Assembly: GCF_000225525.1 (NCBI RefSeq)
Contig: NZ_AGBF01000008.1
Location: 1-64,000, forward strand
DNA from: Streptomyces zinciresistens K42
GTDB lineage: Bacteria > Actinomycetota > Actinomycetes > Streptomycetales > Streptomycetaceae
DNA length: 64,000 bases
Direction of reading: 5' to 3'
The translations under genes and the position numbers were made by a program. The notes below the pieces were generated by a model, which was given only the letters and a program-made list of their open reading frames with translations, did not search any database and was not told where the DNA came from. Shown piece by piece: positions 6,034-14,644 of this stretch (the stretch's first letter is position 1; each line of letters starts with the position of its first letter).

Positions 6034-8462
6034 TCCAGCCGGAGTCCGTTCCGCTGTTCACCGGCGATCTCGGCCGGCTGGAGCAGCACACCGACGCCCT
6101 GCGGGTCGAGGCGGGCGGCATCCGCCAGGCCGGCGGGGAGGCGCATCGGCAGTTCCAGGGGCTGTCGGCCTTCTACGAGGCTCCGGAGGCGGAGAAGCTG
6201 TTCGCGTCGACGGCGCCTGCGCGTGATGGCGCCGACGCGTTCGCGGACAAGGTCGCCACCGTCGCGGACGCCCTGTCGGCGTACGCGGCCGAAGTCGCCC
6301 CGATCATCAAGCGGTTGGAGCGCCTGCAGAGCAAAGCGACCGCGTTCGTGGCGGGACTCAGGACACCCGGCGGGGAGTTCGACGAGACTTGGACCGACGA
6401 CGCGGACAAGGTCGGCCGGCACCAGGCGCTGATGCGTGAAGTGAACGTCGCGCAGGCCGCGTTCACGGCCGCCGAGATCGCCTGCAGCAACAAGATCACG
6501 GCGCTGGTGGGCGGCACCCAGTACGTGATGAACACCGGCGACAGGCAGTTCAGGCCCCTCGACGCGGAACTGTACGGCTACAGCGCCGAGGTGCTGGACC
6601 GGGCCAAGCAACTCCCCTGGGGCACACCGGTCACCCAGTCCCGCGACTGGTGGGACCCGGACGACCTCGGCCACTACGCCAGGAGCTTCTTCTGGGACGG
6701 GCTGATCGTCGACGGAGTCTGGGGCACCGTCGACGGCCTGGCGACCCTGGCCGGCATCCGCGGCTCGGACCGCGCCGGGCAAGCCTGGGAAGGCGTGCTG
6801 CGGGCCGTCGTCGGGGCCGAGACCTACCTCATGGAGTCCGGCGGCAAGAAGCCGACCGGGGTCTTCGCCACCCGCTTCGCCCAGGACAGCAAGAAGTACG
6901 CCAAGGAGTTCGGCAAGTCCTTCGTCGCCTGGGACATGTGGAAGGAGAACCCGGCCCGCGCCGCGGGCACCGTCGTCTTCAACACGCTCACCCTGGGCGC
7001 CGGCCCCCTCAAGATCGCCTCCGCAGGCAAAGCCGGCACCGCCGCCAAGGTCGCCACCACCGTCGCGAAGGTCGGCGACGTGATCGACCCGATCGGCGCC
7101 GCGGTCAAGGTGACCGGCCACACCGTGCCAAAAATCGCCGAGATCGCCGCGAACCTGCGCGGGGTGGACGACATCCCCGACCTGTCCGCCCCGCACAGCG
7201 TCCTGGAACTCTCCGACGGCTCCAAACTCGTGCTCGCGGACGGCAAGTTCATCCCCTACGACCAACACGGCGACCTCGTCGGCGAGGCACCGAAGCAGGA
7301 GCACTCGGTTCCCGAAAGGACCGTATCGGCGCGGGAGCGGGAACTCGCCGCGGCCGGCGCGATGTCGCGGGGCTCGGGGGAAGCGTCCGGCGGGGCCGGG
7401 GGCACCCATGCGGTCGGTTCTGAGGCGTCCGGTTCGGGCGGTGCCGGGGCGGTCGGCGACGGCCATGTCGGTACCGGCTCCGGCGGCAGCGGCCTGGACG
7501 GGGTGACCGGCCCGGACAGTGGACCCCCTGGCCAGCACTCGGGGGCCCCGCGCCCCCGCTTCATGCGGGACGGGGCCAATCCCTACGGACCTCGCGGAAG
7601 GCTCACGCGGGAGCAGATCGAGGAGATCCAGGTGTACCGGGCCAACCACGAGCCCGGGTACCGCAAGCAGTACTACCGGAAGAACGGCACGCGCCTGGAC
7701 CTGGAACTCCACGACGAGAGCGGGTACACGCCGCCCCAGCTCACGCGGCTGTCGGACAACGGTCCGTGGATTCGTGCCAAGGATGTTCCGGAACCGCCCA
7801 AGCCGTACTTCCGTGACGCCGAGTACATACACGTGGGCGCGGACACCGTGACGAGTGCGGACAGACTCCGGGTTCTGCAAGACGCCGCGTGGGAACGCCA
7901 TGCCGCCGTTCGCTACGACAACCTCGTCTCTGACTGGAAGGCGCAGACGGGCGCCGCCCACGAACAGCGCGGTACCGTCGACACGGCCGCGCAGTGGGGA
8001 GAGGCCAAGGGGGCGTACAAGGAATCGCATACCGCGATGGGGGACGCTACTGAGGCGTTCGGCGAAAAGGCAGCGGAGTATCACTACATAGCCGAGAATT
8101 ATCCGGACTTCGAGAAGCAGACACTACTCGGGCCGAAGAACGGCAACGACCAGTTCGACCAGGTTTGGAAGCACGAGGGCGGTCGAATAGTCGTCATCGA
8201 GGCCAAGAGCAGTCCCGATACCGAGCTGGGCCGACGCACCCTTCCTGGCGGTAAGCAGGTATCCCAAGGTAGTAGGGAATACTTCCTCGACATCCTCCAG
8301 GCAATGAGGAAGCGCGGCGAGCACGACCTCGTCTCGGATCTCAGAAAGGCCCTGCGAGACGGCAAGCTGGAATACGTCGTCGTCAAGGGGGAGAGAAACG
8401 CGGGAACGTACACTGGTTACCGCTATCGACGGTTCGACATCAGCAGGGGGACCCTTCCGTGA
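6030..8462 (+). CDS. Polymorphic toxin with WXG/LXG-type N-terminus and predicted PD-(D/E)XK nuclease C-terminus
   Basis: An 810-residue protein that starts at GTG 6030, overlapping the upstream stop. Residues 1-160 (MIQPESVPLFTGDLGRLEQH onward) are helical and Esx-substrate-like. A middle region with YARSFFWDGLIVDGVWGTVDG and an Ala/Gly-rich hydrophobic helix pair follows to about residue 390. A Gly/Ser-rich linker (about 430-510) then leads to a variable C-terminus. The last 150 residues contain NDQFDQVW (Asp 707/710), then IVVIEAKSS with Glu724-x-Lys726, and later QGSREYFLDIL. That D...ExK spacing fits a PD-(D/E)XK nuclease fold, so I infer a DNA- or RNA-cleaving toxin tip. There is no signal peptide, in keeping with type VII export. 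The adjacent, overlapping Imm49-like gene is the expected antidote. Confidence 0.75.
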   Translation: MIQPESVPLFTGDLGRLEQHTDALRVEAGGIRQAGGEAHRQFQGLSAFYEAPEAEKLFASTAPARDGADAFADKVATVADALSAYAAEVAPIIKRLERLQSKATAFVAGLRTPGGEFDETWTDDADKVGRHQALMREVNVAQAAFTAAEIACSNKITALVGGTQYVMNTGDRQFRPLDAELYGYSAEVLDRAKQLPWGTPVTQSRDWWDPDDLGHYARSFFWDGLIVDGVWGTVDGLATLAGIRGSDRAGQAWEGVLRAVVGAETYLMESGGKKPTGVFATRFAQDSKKYAKEFGKSFVAWDMWKENPARAAGTVVFNTLTLGAGPLKIASAGKAGTAAKVATTVAKVGDVIDPIGAAVKVTGHTVPKIAEIAANLRGVDDIPDLSAPHSVLELSDGSKLVLADGKFIPYDQHGDLVGEAPKQEHSVPERTVSARERELAAAGAMSRGSGEASGGAGGTHAVGSEASGSGGAGAVGDGHVGTGSGGSGLDGVTGPDSGPPGQHSGAPRPRFMRDGANPYGPRGRLTREQIEEIQVYRANHEPGYRKQYYRKNGTRLDLELHDESGYTPPQLTRLSDNGPWIRAKDVPEPPKPYFRDAEYIHVGADTVTSADRLRVLQDAAWERHAAVRYDNLVSDWKAQTGAAHEQRGTVDTAAQWGEAKGAYKESHTAMGDATEAFGEKAAEYHYIAENYPDFEKQTLLGPKNGNDQFDQVWKHEGGRIVVIEAKSSPDTELGRRTLPGGKQVSQGSREYFLDILQAMRKRGEHDLVSDLRKALRDGKLEYVVVKGERNAGTYTGYRYRRFDISRGTLP

Positions 8463-9319
8463 CCGTACAGATCTCCCGGCACCTCGAACCGCGCCCTGAT
8501 GCTGCGGAGTTCGCGGCGCGGGTGGGGGCGGACTTGGCCGAAGAGATCGACGATCTCGAAGGCTCACCGAGCATGATCGACTTCACGTTCAACACCGCGC
8601 TGATGAACCTGCGTGCCCGCTGTGTCATCGACCCTAGAGCAGCGAAGGCGGAGACGTGGGACGCCACTGTGAACGCGATGCAGTTGGGCTCGGCGCTGTT
8701 TGCCGTGGCCGGTGCGAGCGAGGGGCCCGTCGAGTGCCGCATCAACTACAAGGTGCACAGTCTCCCGGCCGTCGGTCCGCTTCCGGCGGCCGATGCGGGC
8801 AACTGGCTCACCGCCTTCTGGTTGGCGGTCATCTGCCGGGAGCCGCAGCGTATGACGCAGCTCTGTGAGATCCCGATGGAGCGGCTGCGATCGCCTGAGG
8901 GGCAGTACGACGAGTACATCTACCACTGGGTGGACACGCTACAGACGTACTGGCTTCGGCGGCCCGGGCTGGTGGAGAAGCTCACCACCACGCTGCAGAT
9001 GTCGCACCCCGAGGTCGCCCGTGTCACGCCCCGCGACCTGCTCGACGGCGTGCTCTATCCGCCGATCCACCTCTTCTCCCGCTTGATCGCAAACGACTGG
9101 AACGGCTTCGCCGCGGGCCTGATCGAGGCATTGAAGCTGCACCAGGCGTACTGGACCCTGAACGAGGAACGGGCCGCGAACATCGACGGCAGCATCGCCC
9201 TGGGCCCGCTGGCGATGGCCTGCTGGGCCTTTGACGGGCAGGTTGACCTCGGGGTGGAGTCGGAGTACCTCCCCAAGCACCTCGTCGAGCACAGCTGGTT
9301 GGGCGAGTTCCCGACGTGA
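8459..9319 (+). CDS. Imm49-like immunity protein for the neighbouring toxin
   Basis: A 286-residue soluble protein (MTVQISRHLEPRPDAAEFAA...). Its overall pattern fits the Imm49 family of polymorphic-toxin immunity proteins. The features noted are LMNLRARCVIDPRAAK, the NWLTAFWLAVICREPQRM helix, a MERLRSPEG segment, and an alpha-helical body ending LGPLAMACWAFDG...SEYLPKHLVE. It starts at GTG 8459 inside the last codons of the toxin gene (GTGA overlap), so it is made together with the toxin. It has no signal peptide, as expected for a cytoplasmic antidote. It presumably binds and blocks the nuclease tip; that pairing is inferred from adjacency and the family. Confidence 0.75.
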   Translation: MTVQISRHLEPRPDAAEFAARVGADLAEEIDDLEGSPSMIDFTFNTALMNLRARCVIDPRAAKAETWDATVNAMQLGSALFAVAGASEGPVECRINYKVHSLPAVGPLPAADAGNWLTAFWLAVICREPQRMTQLCEIPMERLRSPEGQYDEYIYHWVDTLQTYWLRRPGLVEKLTTTLQMSHPEVARVTPRDLLDGVLYPPIHLFSRLIANDWNGFAAGLIEALKLHQAYWTLNEERAANIDGSIALGPLAMACWAFDGQVDLGVESEYLPKHLVEHSWLGEFPT

Positions 9320-9491
9320 CGGCCCAGGATTACGACACCCATCTCCTGGAGTCGGTGTCGGTACGCCGTCGCCGTCTCCGCGACGCCCTGAACCGCCCCG
9401 GGTCAGATGGAGGCTCGATTCTGAAGTTCCACCCTCGGACTGGACAGCCTCATACTGGGACGACCCGTCCCGGAGGAAGCAGTCCAGGTAA
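9320..9491. other. Junction between immunity gene and IS3 remnant
   Basis: This 172-bp stretch holds the left flank of the IS3 element. The IS left terminal repeat should lie here, but because the right end of the element is lost I could not match terminal inverted repeats, so the exact IS boundary is undefined. Confidence 0.4.
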
Positions 9492-9797
9492 GTGAGCACG
9501 AAGAGCAACACCAGCAAGCGGTACACGGCCGAGTTCAAGCGGGACGCGGTCGCGTTGGCACTGTCCTCGGACAAGACGGTCACCGAGGTGGCCCGGGATC
9601 TGGGTGTGAGTCCGGAGGGCCTGCGGGGCTGGGTGAAGCAGGCGAAGATCGACCGGGGCGAGGGGCCGGTCGGTGCGCTGACGACGGCGGAGCGTGAGGA
9701 GCTCGTGCGGCTGCGGCGCAAGGTTCGTGAGCAAGAGCAGACGATCGAGGTGCTGGGAAAAGCGACGGCCTTCTTCGCGCAGCAGAAGACGAAGTAG
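9492..9797 (+). CDS. IS3-family transposase OrfA (helix-turn-helix subunit)
   Basis: A 101-residue protein starting at a GTG behind a GGAGGAAGCAG ribosome-binding site. It shows the IS3 OrfA pattern: SKRYTAEFKRDAVALALSSD, then VTEVARDLGVSPEGLRGWVK (helix-turn-helix), and a leucine-zipper-like ELVRLRRKVREQEQTIEVLG ending KATAFFAQQ. OrfA binds the IS ends and is normally joined to OrfB by a -1 frameshift near its 3' end. The reading frame itself is intact, but its partner OrfB downstream carries a nonsense codon and lacks its C-terminus, so the element cannot move on its own. Confidence 0.88.
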   Translation: MSTKSNTSKRYTAEFKRDAVALALSSDKTVTEVARDLGVSPEGLRGWVKQAKIDRGEGPVGALTTAEREELVRLRRKVREQEQTIEVLGKATAFFAQQKTK

Positions 9798-10464
<667 letters not shown>

Positions 10465-10473
10465 ACACCGAGC

Positions 10474-10566
10474 CTTGGGTGGTACGAGGGCCACATCCAG
10501 GGCGAGGACGAGTGCCCCGGCTGCGACTTCCGAGGCGGGGCTCCGAAGAATGGGGAGCGTGGCTGA
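10474..10566 (+). pseudogene. C-terminal tail of an unidentified protein, truncated at the IS junction
   Basis: Directly after the IS3 homology ends, a plus-strand frame reads LGWYEGHIQGEDECPGCDFRG, then GAPKNGERG and a TGA at 10564-10566. An in-frame stop lies upstream at 10462-10464. The CPGC pair and composition look like a genuine protein end (possibly a toxin or zinc-binding tail). I do not recognise the family. It marks a gene lost when the IS inserted or recombined. Confidence 0.35.
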
Positions 10567-10599
10567 CCTGCGCGCGGTGCTGGCGAAGTGTGAGGACAT

Positions 10600-10632
10600 C
10601 ATGGGGCTGCCGTATCTCACGGCAGCCCCATG
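10600..10632. terminator. Strong 14-bp hairpin, bidirectional terminator-like
   Basis: Arms 10600-10613 and 10619-10632 are a perfect 14-bp inverted repeat (CATGGGGCTGCCGT and its complement) with a 5-base loop. It lies between the plus-strand remnant ending at 10566 and the minus-strand gene ending at 10750, so it could stop transcripts from both sides. No T-tract follows, as is common in Streptomyces. Confidence 0.6.
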
Positions 10633-10749
10633 ATGCTCTCCGGGCTCGCTGTGACTCTGGCCAGGAATCCCGGAAAGTTGAGGTCAACTGTCCTGCGTTC
10701 GCCAGGACTTCGACGGGGATTTGCCGTGACAGCCCGAGCCCCTTCGCAC

Positions 10750-11178
10750 CTACGCGGTGGTCGCCCAGCGCCAGGTTCCGCCCTGGCAGGACACGACGAT
10801 ACCGCCGTCCCGTACGTGCAGGATGTCGTCGTCCTCGTCCCACGTCATGCGCAGGACCTCGTCGTGGGGGTCTCCGTGAAGAACCCTCTTCCACAGGGGA
10901 TCGGAAGGCGCTCCCGGTGTGTGCAGGGCGACGGACCGCACGTCGTCGAGGGTCAATGTCGCCGGTCCCAGAGGGCGGTACGGTTCTGTCTCAGACTCGG
11001 CGTACGCGGCGGCGAAGGCCAGTTCGACGCGCAGGGTCTCGCCGGTGGGCAGTACGGACAGCCGGAAGCCCTCGGACTCGACGTCGATCTCACCGATGCC
11101 GGGAACTTGCCAGCCCGAGATCTCGCGCCCGGCGGGGCCGGGTTCGTCGGCGAGGACCGGTGTGCAGCCAAGCCACAT
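10750..11178 (-). CDS. Hypothetical protein, candidate immunity protein for the RHS tip toxin
   Basis: A 142-residue acidic cytoplasmic protein, MWLGCTPVLADEPGPAGREI then SGWQVPGIGEIDVESEGFRL, ending RDGGIVVSCQGGTWRWATTA. I do not recognise a family. Start ATG 11178 is favoured by a GAAAGG ribosome-binding site ten bases upstream. It lies directly downstream of, and in the same direction as, the RHS toxin tip. It has no signal peptide or membrane segment, and it is predicted to be mostly beta strand. That position, small size and acidity are what immunity genes of RHS toxins show, so I infer an antidote role. An unrelated orphan is possible. Confidence 0.5.
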   Translation of the reverse strand: MWLGCTPVLADEPGPAGREISGWQVPGIGEIDVESEGFRLSVLPTGETLRVELAFAAAYAESETEPYRPLGPATLTLDDVRSVALHTPGAPSDPLWKRVLHGDPHDEVLRMTWDEDDDILHVRDGGIVVSCQGGTWRWATTA

Positions 11179-11302
11179 GTGGGTACAGCCTTTCGCTTCA
11201 CAGCACTCGGGGAGCGCCGGGTGGGAGTGGCCCTGCCTCTCCTGCCCCACGCTCCCCGAGTCTTCTGTCAGATGATGTCAGTTCTCGGCTCAGGGCCGAG
11301 CA

Positions 11303-12262
11303 TCACAGGGATCGCCAGGCGCGGTAGATGTGTCGGAGGCCGGGCCGGTAGGCCCACTTTCCGTACCCCTTGCCGCCCCGGTAGTACTGCACGTGCGGGA
11401 ATCCCATGTGCTTGTTCTTGTAGCGGATCTGGCGCCACCTCGCGCCTGGTCCCTTGCCCTTGGGCCGAGCGCCCCACTTGTTGTAGTGAGGCTTCTTTCC
11501 CCGGACGTCGACGCGGTAGCCGCGCTTGGTCTGGATGCTGTTCTTGACCGACCTCTTTGCGATGTAGCGGGTACCGGCCTTGATCGCCATGCTGCGCAGG
11601 AACCCGCCGCCCGACACCGCGCTCACCACGCCGGCGATCTGGCGCGTCCGCTTGCCTGGGCACCACTTGGAGCAGGCCCAGGCCGCTGCGCTGACCGCGA
11701 GCCAGCCCCACCGGCCGTCGAGGTCGTAGCAGTTCAGGGGGTTGGCGGAGCAGTAGTCGTAGGCGTTGGCGTTGCCGCCGTAGATCGGGTCCGTGGACAG
11801 GAACCGGCCCGAGGCGGGGTTGTAGAGGCGGACGCCCATGAGCGTGAGGCCGGTCAGGGTCTCGGTGGACCGCTGCTTGCCGCCGAGCCAGGCGTAACGC
11901 GTCGCCGACTGCCCGGCCCGGGGGTTGCCGTACTCGTCCGAGTCCAGGGCGACGGGCGCCTTGCCCGCGTCCAGCGGCAGTTGGAGGGCCACGTCGCCGT
12001 GCAGGTTGGTGAGCTGGAGGACCACGTCACCGGTCTTGCCGGTGGTGGCGGCCAGGTCACCGCTCGCGGAGTCGACGTTACGGGTCAGGGCTCCGGTGGT
12101 CGCGTCCTCGACGATCCAGCGGGGGTTGTCCTCCTCGCCGTCGTAGTGGTTGACCTTGGGCTGCTCCAGGGTCCACGTGGTGCCGCTGCCGCGCTCCACC
12201 GTCCAGGAACGGAACCGCTCGGCGCAGGCTGCGAACTGGGGCGCACCCTCAGAATCGCCCTT
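11303..12262 (-). pseudogene. Orphan RHS-repeat C-terminal tip with unknown toxin domain (5' truncated)
   Basis: The frame is open from 12262, just after an in-frame TGA, and the first usable start is GTG 12199. It reads WTVERGSGTTWTLEQPKVNH..., then the conserved RHS core end RYAWLGGKQRSTETLTGLTL, MGVRLYNPASGRFLSTDPI and NAYDYCSANPLNCYDLDGR. RHS proteins are normally over 1000 residues, so nearly the whole cage is missing. The remaining variable tip (about 130 residues) begins after YDLDGR, with a short hydrophobic stretch and a basic, aromatic end (GKKPHYNKWGARPKGKGPGA, RWRQIRYKNKHMGFPHVQYY). I do not recognise the toxin fold; its basic charge would suit nucleic-acid binding. It may be a silent cassette that could recombine into a full-length RHS gene elsewhere. 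Confidence 0.75.
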
Positions 12263-12288
12263 TCATGGCCCGGCGACAGACACGCGCT

Positions 12289-12336
12289 TGTCCACCGGTC
12301 TGCACGCTCGCTGCACGCCTGTCCACCGGTTGTGCA
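12289..12336. repeat. Pair of direct repeats TGTCCACCGGT near the tRNA end of the island
   Basis: TGTCCACCGGT(C)TGCAC occurs at 12290-12305 and, almost identically, at 12320-12336, with a further TGCACG copy between them. Short direct repeats about 100 bp from a tRNA attachment core resemble integrase arm-binding sites, but they could also be simple local duplications; no integrase is present to test this. Confidence 0.35.
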
Positions 12337-12402
12337 CCGGGAGCGATCACTGTGCTCCGAGAGGACACCCCGAACCCGCTGTTTGATCTTGAAAACCAGA
12401 AA

Positions 12403-12432
12403 GACCCAGGTCAGAACGTTCTGACCTGGGTC
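12403..12432 (-). terminator. Terminator of tRNA-Thr
   Basis: A perfect 15-bp inverted repeat (arms 12403-12417 and 12418-12432) that on the minus strand is followed by TTTCTGGTTTTC. It starts eight bases after the tRNA 3' end. Confidence 0.85.
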
Positions 12433-12439
12433 CCGTGTG

Positions 12440-12513
12440 AGCCGCCTTCGGGATTCGAACCCGAGACCTACGCATTACGAGTGCGTTGCTCTGGCCATCT
12501 GAGCTAAGGCGGC
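12440..12513 (-). tRNA. tRNA-Thr, anticodon CGT
   Basis: On the minus strand the gene runs from GCCGCCTTAGCTCAG to GAAGGCGGC plus discriminator T. The acceptor stem GCCGCCT/AGGCGGC is seven perfect pairs. The anticodon arm is ACGCA-CTCGTAA-TGCGT, giving anticodon CGT (reads ACG Thr). The T-arm is TCGGG-TTCGAAT-CCCGA. No CCA is encoded. The 3' half is duplicated at 4140-4180, which makes this tRNA the integration target of the island to its left. Confidence 0.95.
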
Positions 12514-12834
12514 GCACTGTCCGCACTATGGTGCGATCAGCAACGTCGGTAAGTCTACACAGTTTCCGAGGTGCTCCGTACCAGCCTCCGCAGGCCCCCG
12601 TCAGGGGTGCCTGGGGGCCCTCCCGGGAGCCCTGCGGCGCTCGCCGCGGAAAGCGGGGCGTGCCGCGCGCGGGGCCCGCAGGAGGCCGTGGAGGCCGTGG
12701 TCGGTTCTCCGCTCGCGGTGCCCCTGGGCTGGGCCGCCGGGTTCTCCGCACGCGGCGGCGCAGTCCGGGGGCCGACCTCCAGACCCCGTCCCCTCCCCGT
12801 CCCCGCCCCCGTACTCACACCCCAGCCCCCGTAC
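12514..12834. other. Intergenic, tRNA promoter side
   Basis: About 320 bp between the tRNA and the secreted hydrolase's stop. On the minus strand TTACCG and TAGTGC are spaced 18 bp apart at about 12528-12557, a plausible tRNA promoter. No gene is supported; long frames here are shadows of GC bias. Confidence 0.4.
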
Positions 12835-14469
12835 TCAGCAGCGCTTCCCCCGGGCCGGGGGTGTGCCTCGGAGGAGGTAGGTGTTGATCGTCGTGTCGAT
12901 GCACCTGCTGCCGCGGCCGTACGCCGTGTGGCCGTCACCGTTGTAGGTGAGGAGGCGGGCCGAGGTGAGCTGGCGGGAGAGGGAGCGCGACCAGCGGTAC
13001 GGGGTCGCCGGGTCGCGGGTCGTGCCGACCACGACGATCGGCGCCGCGCCCCGCGCCTCGATGCGCTGCGGCTGTCCCGACGCCGGGACCGGCCAGTACG
13101 CGCAGTTCAGCGTGGCCCACGCCAGTCCCTCGCCGAAGACCGGGGACGCCTTCTCGAAGGCGGGCAGAGCCTTGCGGACCTGGTCGGGCGTGGTGAAGGC
13201 GGGCGGGAGGTCGAGGCAGTTCACGGCCGCGTTGGCGAACATCAGGTTGGAGTAGCGGCCGTCGGCGTCGCGCTCGTAGTAGCTGTCGGACAGGGACAGC
13301 AGGCCCGCGCCGTCGTTCTCGCGCATCGCCGAGGACAGCGCGTCCCGCAGGGTCGGCCAGGCGCCCTCGTCGTACATCGCCGCGATCACACCGGTCGTGG
13401 CCAGGGATTCGCCGAGCTTGCGGCCGTCCGCGTCGCCGGCCGGGAGGGGCCGCGCGTCCAGCTTGTCGAAGAACGCCTTGAGGTTGCGGCCGACGTCGGC
13501 CGTCTTCGAGCCGAGCGGGCAGTCCGACCGCCGCACGCAGTCCCGCGCGAACGCCTGGAACGCCGTCTCGAAGCCCGCCGTCTGGTCGAGGTTCATCCGG
13601 CGGGCCGGAAGGGACGGGTCCATGCCTCCGTCAAGGACCACCCGGCCCACCCGGTCCGGGTAGAGACCGGCGTACGTCGCCCCGAGGTAGGTGCCGTACG
13701 ACGCCCCCACGTAGGACAGCCTGTCGTCGCCCAGCACGGCGCGCAGGACGTCCATGTCCCGGGCCGCCTCGGTCGTGGACACATGGCGCAGCAGGCGCGG
13801 CGCGTCCGCCCCGCAGCCCCGCGCGAACTTCCTGTACGCCCCGACGAGCAGGTCGGTCTCCCGCGCGTCGTCGGGTGTGAGGTCCGTCTGCGTGTAGCGG
13901 TCCATCTGGCGGCCGCCGAGGCATTCCACGGGGTCGCTGCCGGCGACACCGCGCGGGTCGACGGCGACCATGTCGTAGCGGGCCCGCACGTCGACGGGGT
14001 AGCCGATGCCCGCGTACTGCTGGAGGTAGCCGATCGCCGAGCCGCCCGGTCCGCCGGGGTTCACCAGCAGCGATCCGATCCGCTCGCCCGGCCCGGTCGC
14101 CTTCTTGCGGGCCACGGCGAGTTCGGTGTCCCCGGCCTCGGGCTTGGCGTAGTCGAGCGGCGCCTTCAGCGTGGCGCACTGGAAACCGGGCACTCCGCAG
14201 CCGCGCCAGGCCAGCTTCTGCGCGTAGTACGGCTTGAGCGCGGCCGGCGTGGCCCGGGGCAGCGCGGCCAGGGCCGCCCCGGCGGCGGGGTTCCCCGGCT
14301 TCGGCCTCTCGGGCTGCCCGGAGGAGGTGCAGGCGGAGACGAGCAGCGCCGCGACGGCGAGGAACGTACCGACGGTGCCGGCCCGGCGGGAGGCCGTACG
14401 ACGGCCGCGTGGACCCCGGCTCCGGGGACTCGGGGCGGGGCTGACTGGTGAGCTGCGCCTGATGTGCAT
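12835..14469 (-). CDS. Secreted alpha/beta-hydrolase lipoprotein (Slp/tripeptidyl-aminopeptidase-like)
   Basis: A 544-residue protein with a basic N-terminus, a hydrophobic stretch and a lipobox LLVSAC followed by TSSGQPERPKPG, so it should be a membrane-anchored exported lipoprotein. The fold is alpha/beta hydrolase. The oxyanion region is SLLVNPGGPGGSAIGYLQQY, the nucleophile elbow is YVGASYGTYLGATYAGLYPD (GxSxG, Ser), and the Asp is in VVDGGMD. A C-terminal TAP-like domain ends ATPYRWSRSLSRQL...YNGDGHTAYG with the catalytic His. This matches the SlpD/SlpE tripeptidyl-aminopeptidase family that trims extracellular peptides. ATG 14469 was chosen because it gives the best signal peptide, though its ribosome-binding site is weak; starts at 14514 or 14559 are possible. 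It is in the same direction as delta-prime, tmk and topA. Confidence 0.85.
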   Translation of the reverse strand: MHIRRSSPVSPAPSPRSRGPRGRRTASRRAGTVGTFLAVAALLVSACTSSGQPERPKPGNPAAGAALAALPRATPAALKPYYAQKLAWRGCGVPGFQCATLKAPLDYAKPEAGDTELAVARKKATGPGERIGSLLVNPGGPGGSAIGYLQQYAGIGYPVDVRARYDMVAVDPRGVAGSDPVECLGGRQMDRYTQTDLTPDDARETDLLVGAYRKFARGCGADAPRLLRHVSTTEAARDMDVLRAVLGDDRLSYVGASYGTYLGATYAGLYPDRVGRVVLDGGMDPSLPARRMNLDQTAGFETAFQAFARDCVRRSDCPLGSKTADVGRNLKAFFDKLDARPLPAGDADGRKLGESLATTGVIAAMYDEGAWPTLRDALSSAMRENDGAGLLSLSDSYYERDADGRYSNLMFANAAVNCLDLPPAFTTPDQVRKALPAFEKASPVFGEGLAWATLNCAYWPVPASGQPQRIEARGAAPIVVVGTTRDPATPYRWSRSLSRQLTSARLLTYNGDGHTAYGRGSRCIDTTINTYLLRGTPPARGKRC

Positions 14470-14644
14470 CTGGTGAGCGTAACTCTGTGCGGTTTCCCGG
14501 ATGCTCTGCGTACACATCTCGGCTCGTACGTGTGACGCCGTCAACCTCCCGTTGATCACCTGCGGGGGACGACGACGCCCTCCCCCGCACCGCCCCCGAA
14601 GGGTCTCGGTCCCCGGCCTTGCCCGTACCGCTCTGCCGTCGGGC

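Noticed and set aside
5250..8084. A 944-codon minus-strand frame opposite the toxin operon
   Set aside because: Shadow of the plus-strand WXG/toxin genes, which have ribosome-binding sites, overlaps and recognisable families.
12347..12751. Minus-strand frame across tRNA-Thr
   Set aside because: It overlaps the complete tRNA gene and its terminator and has no coding features.
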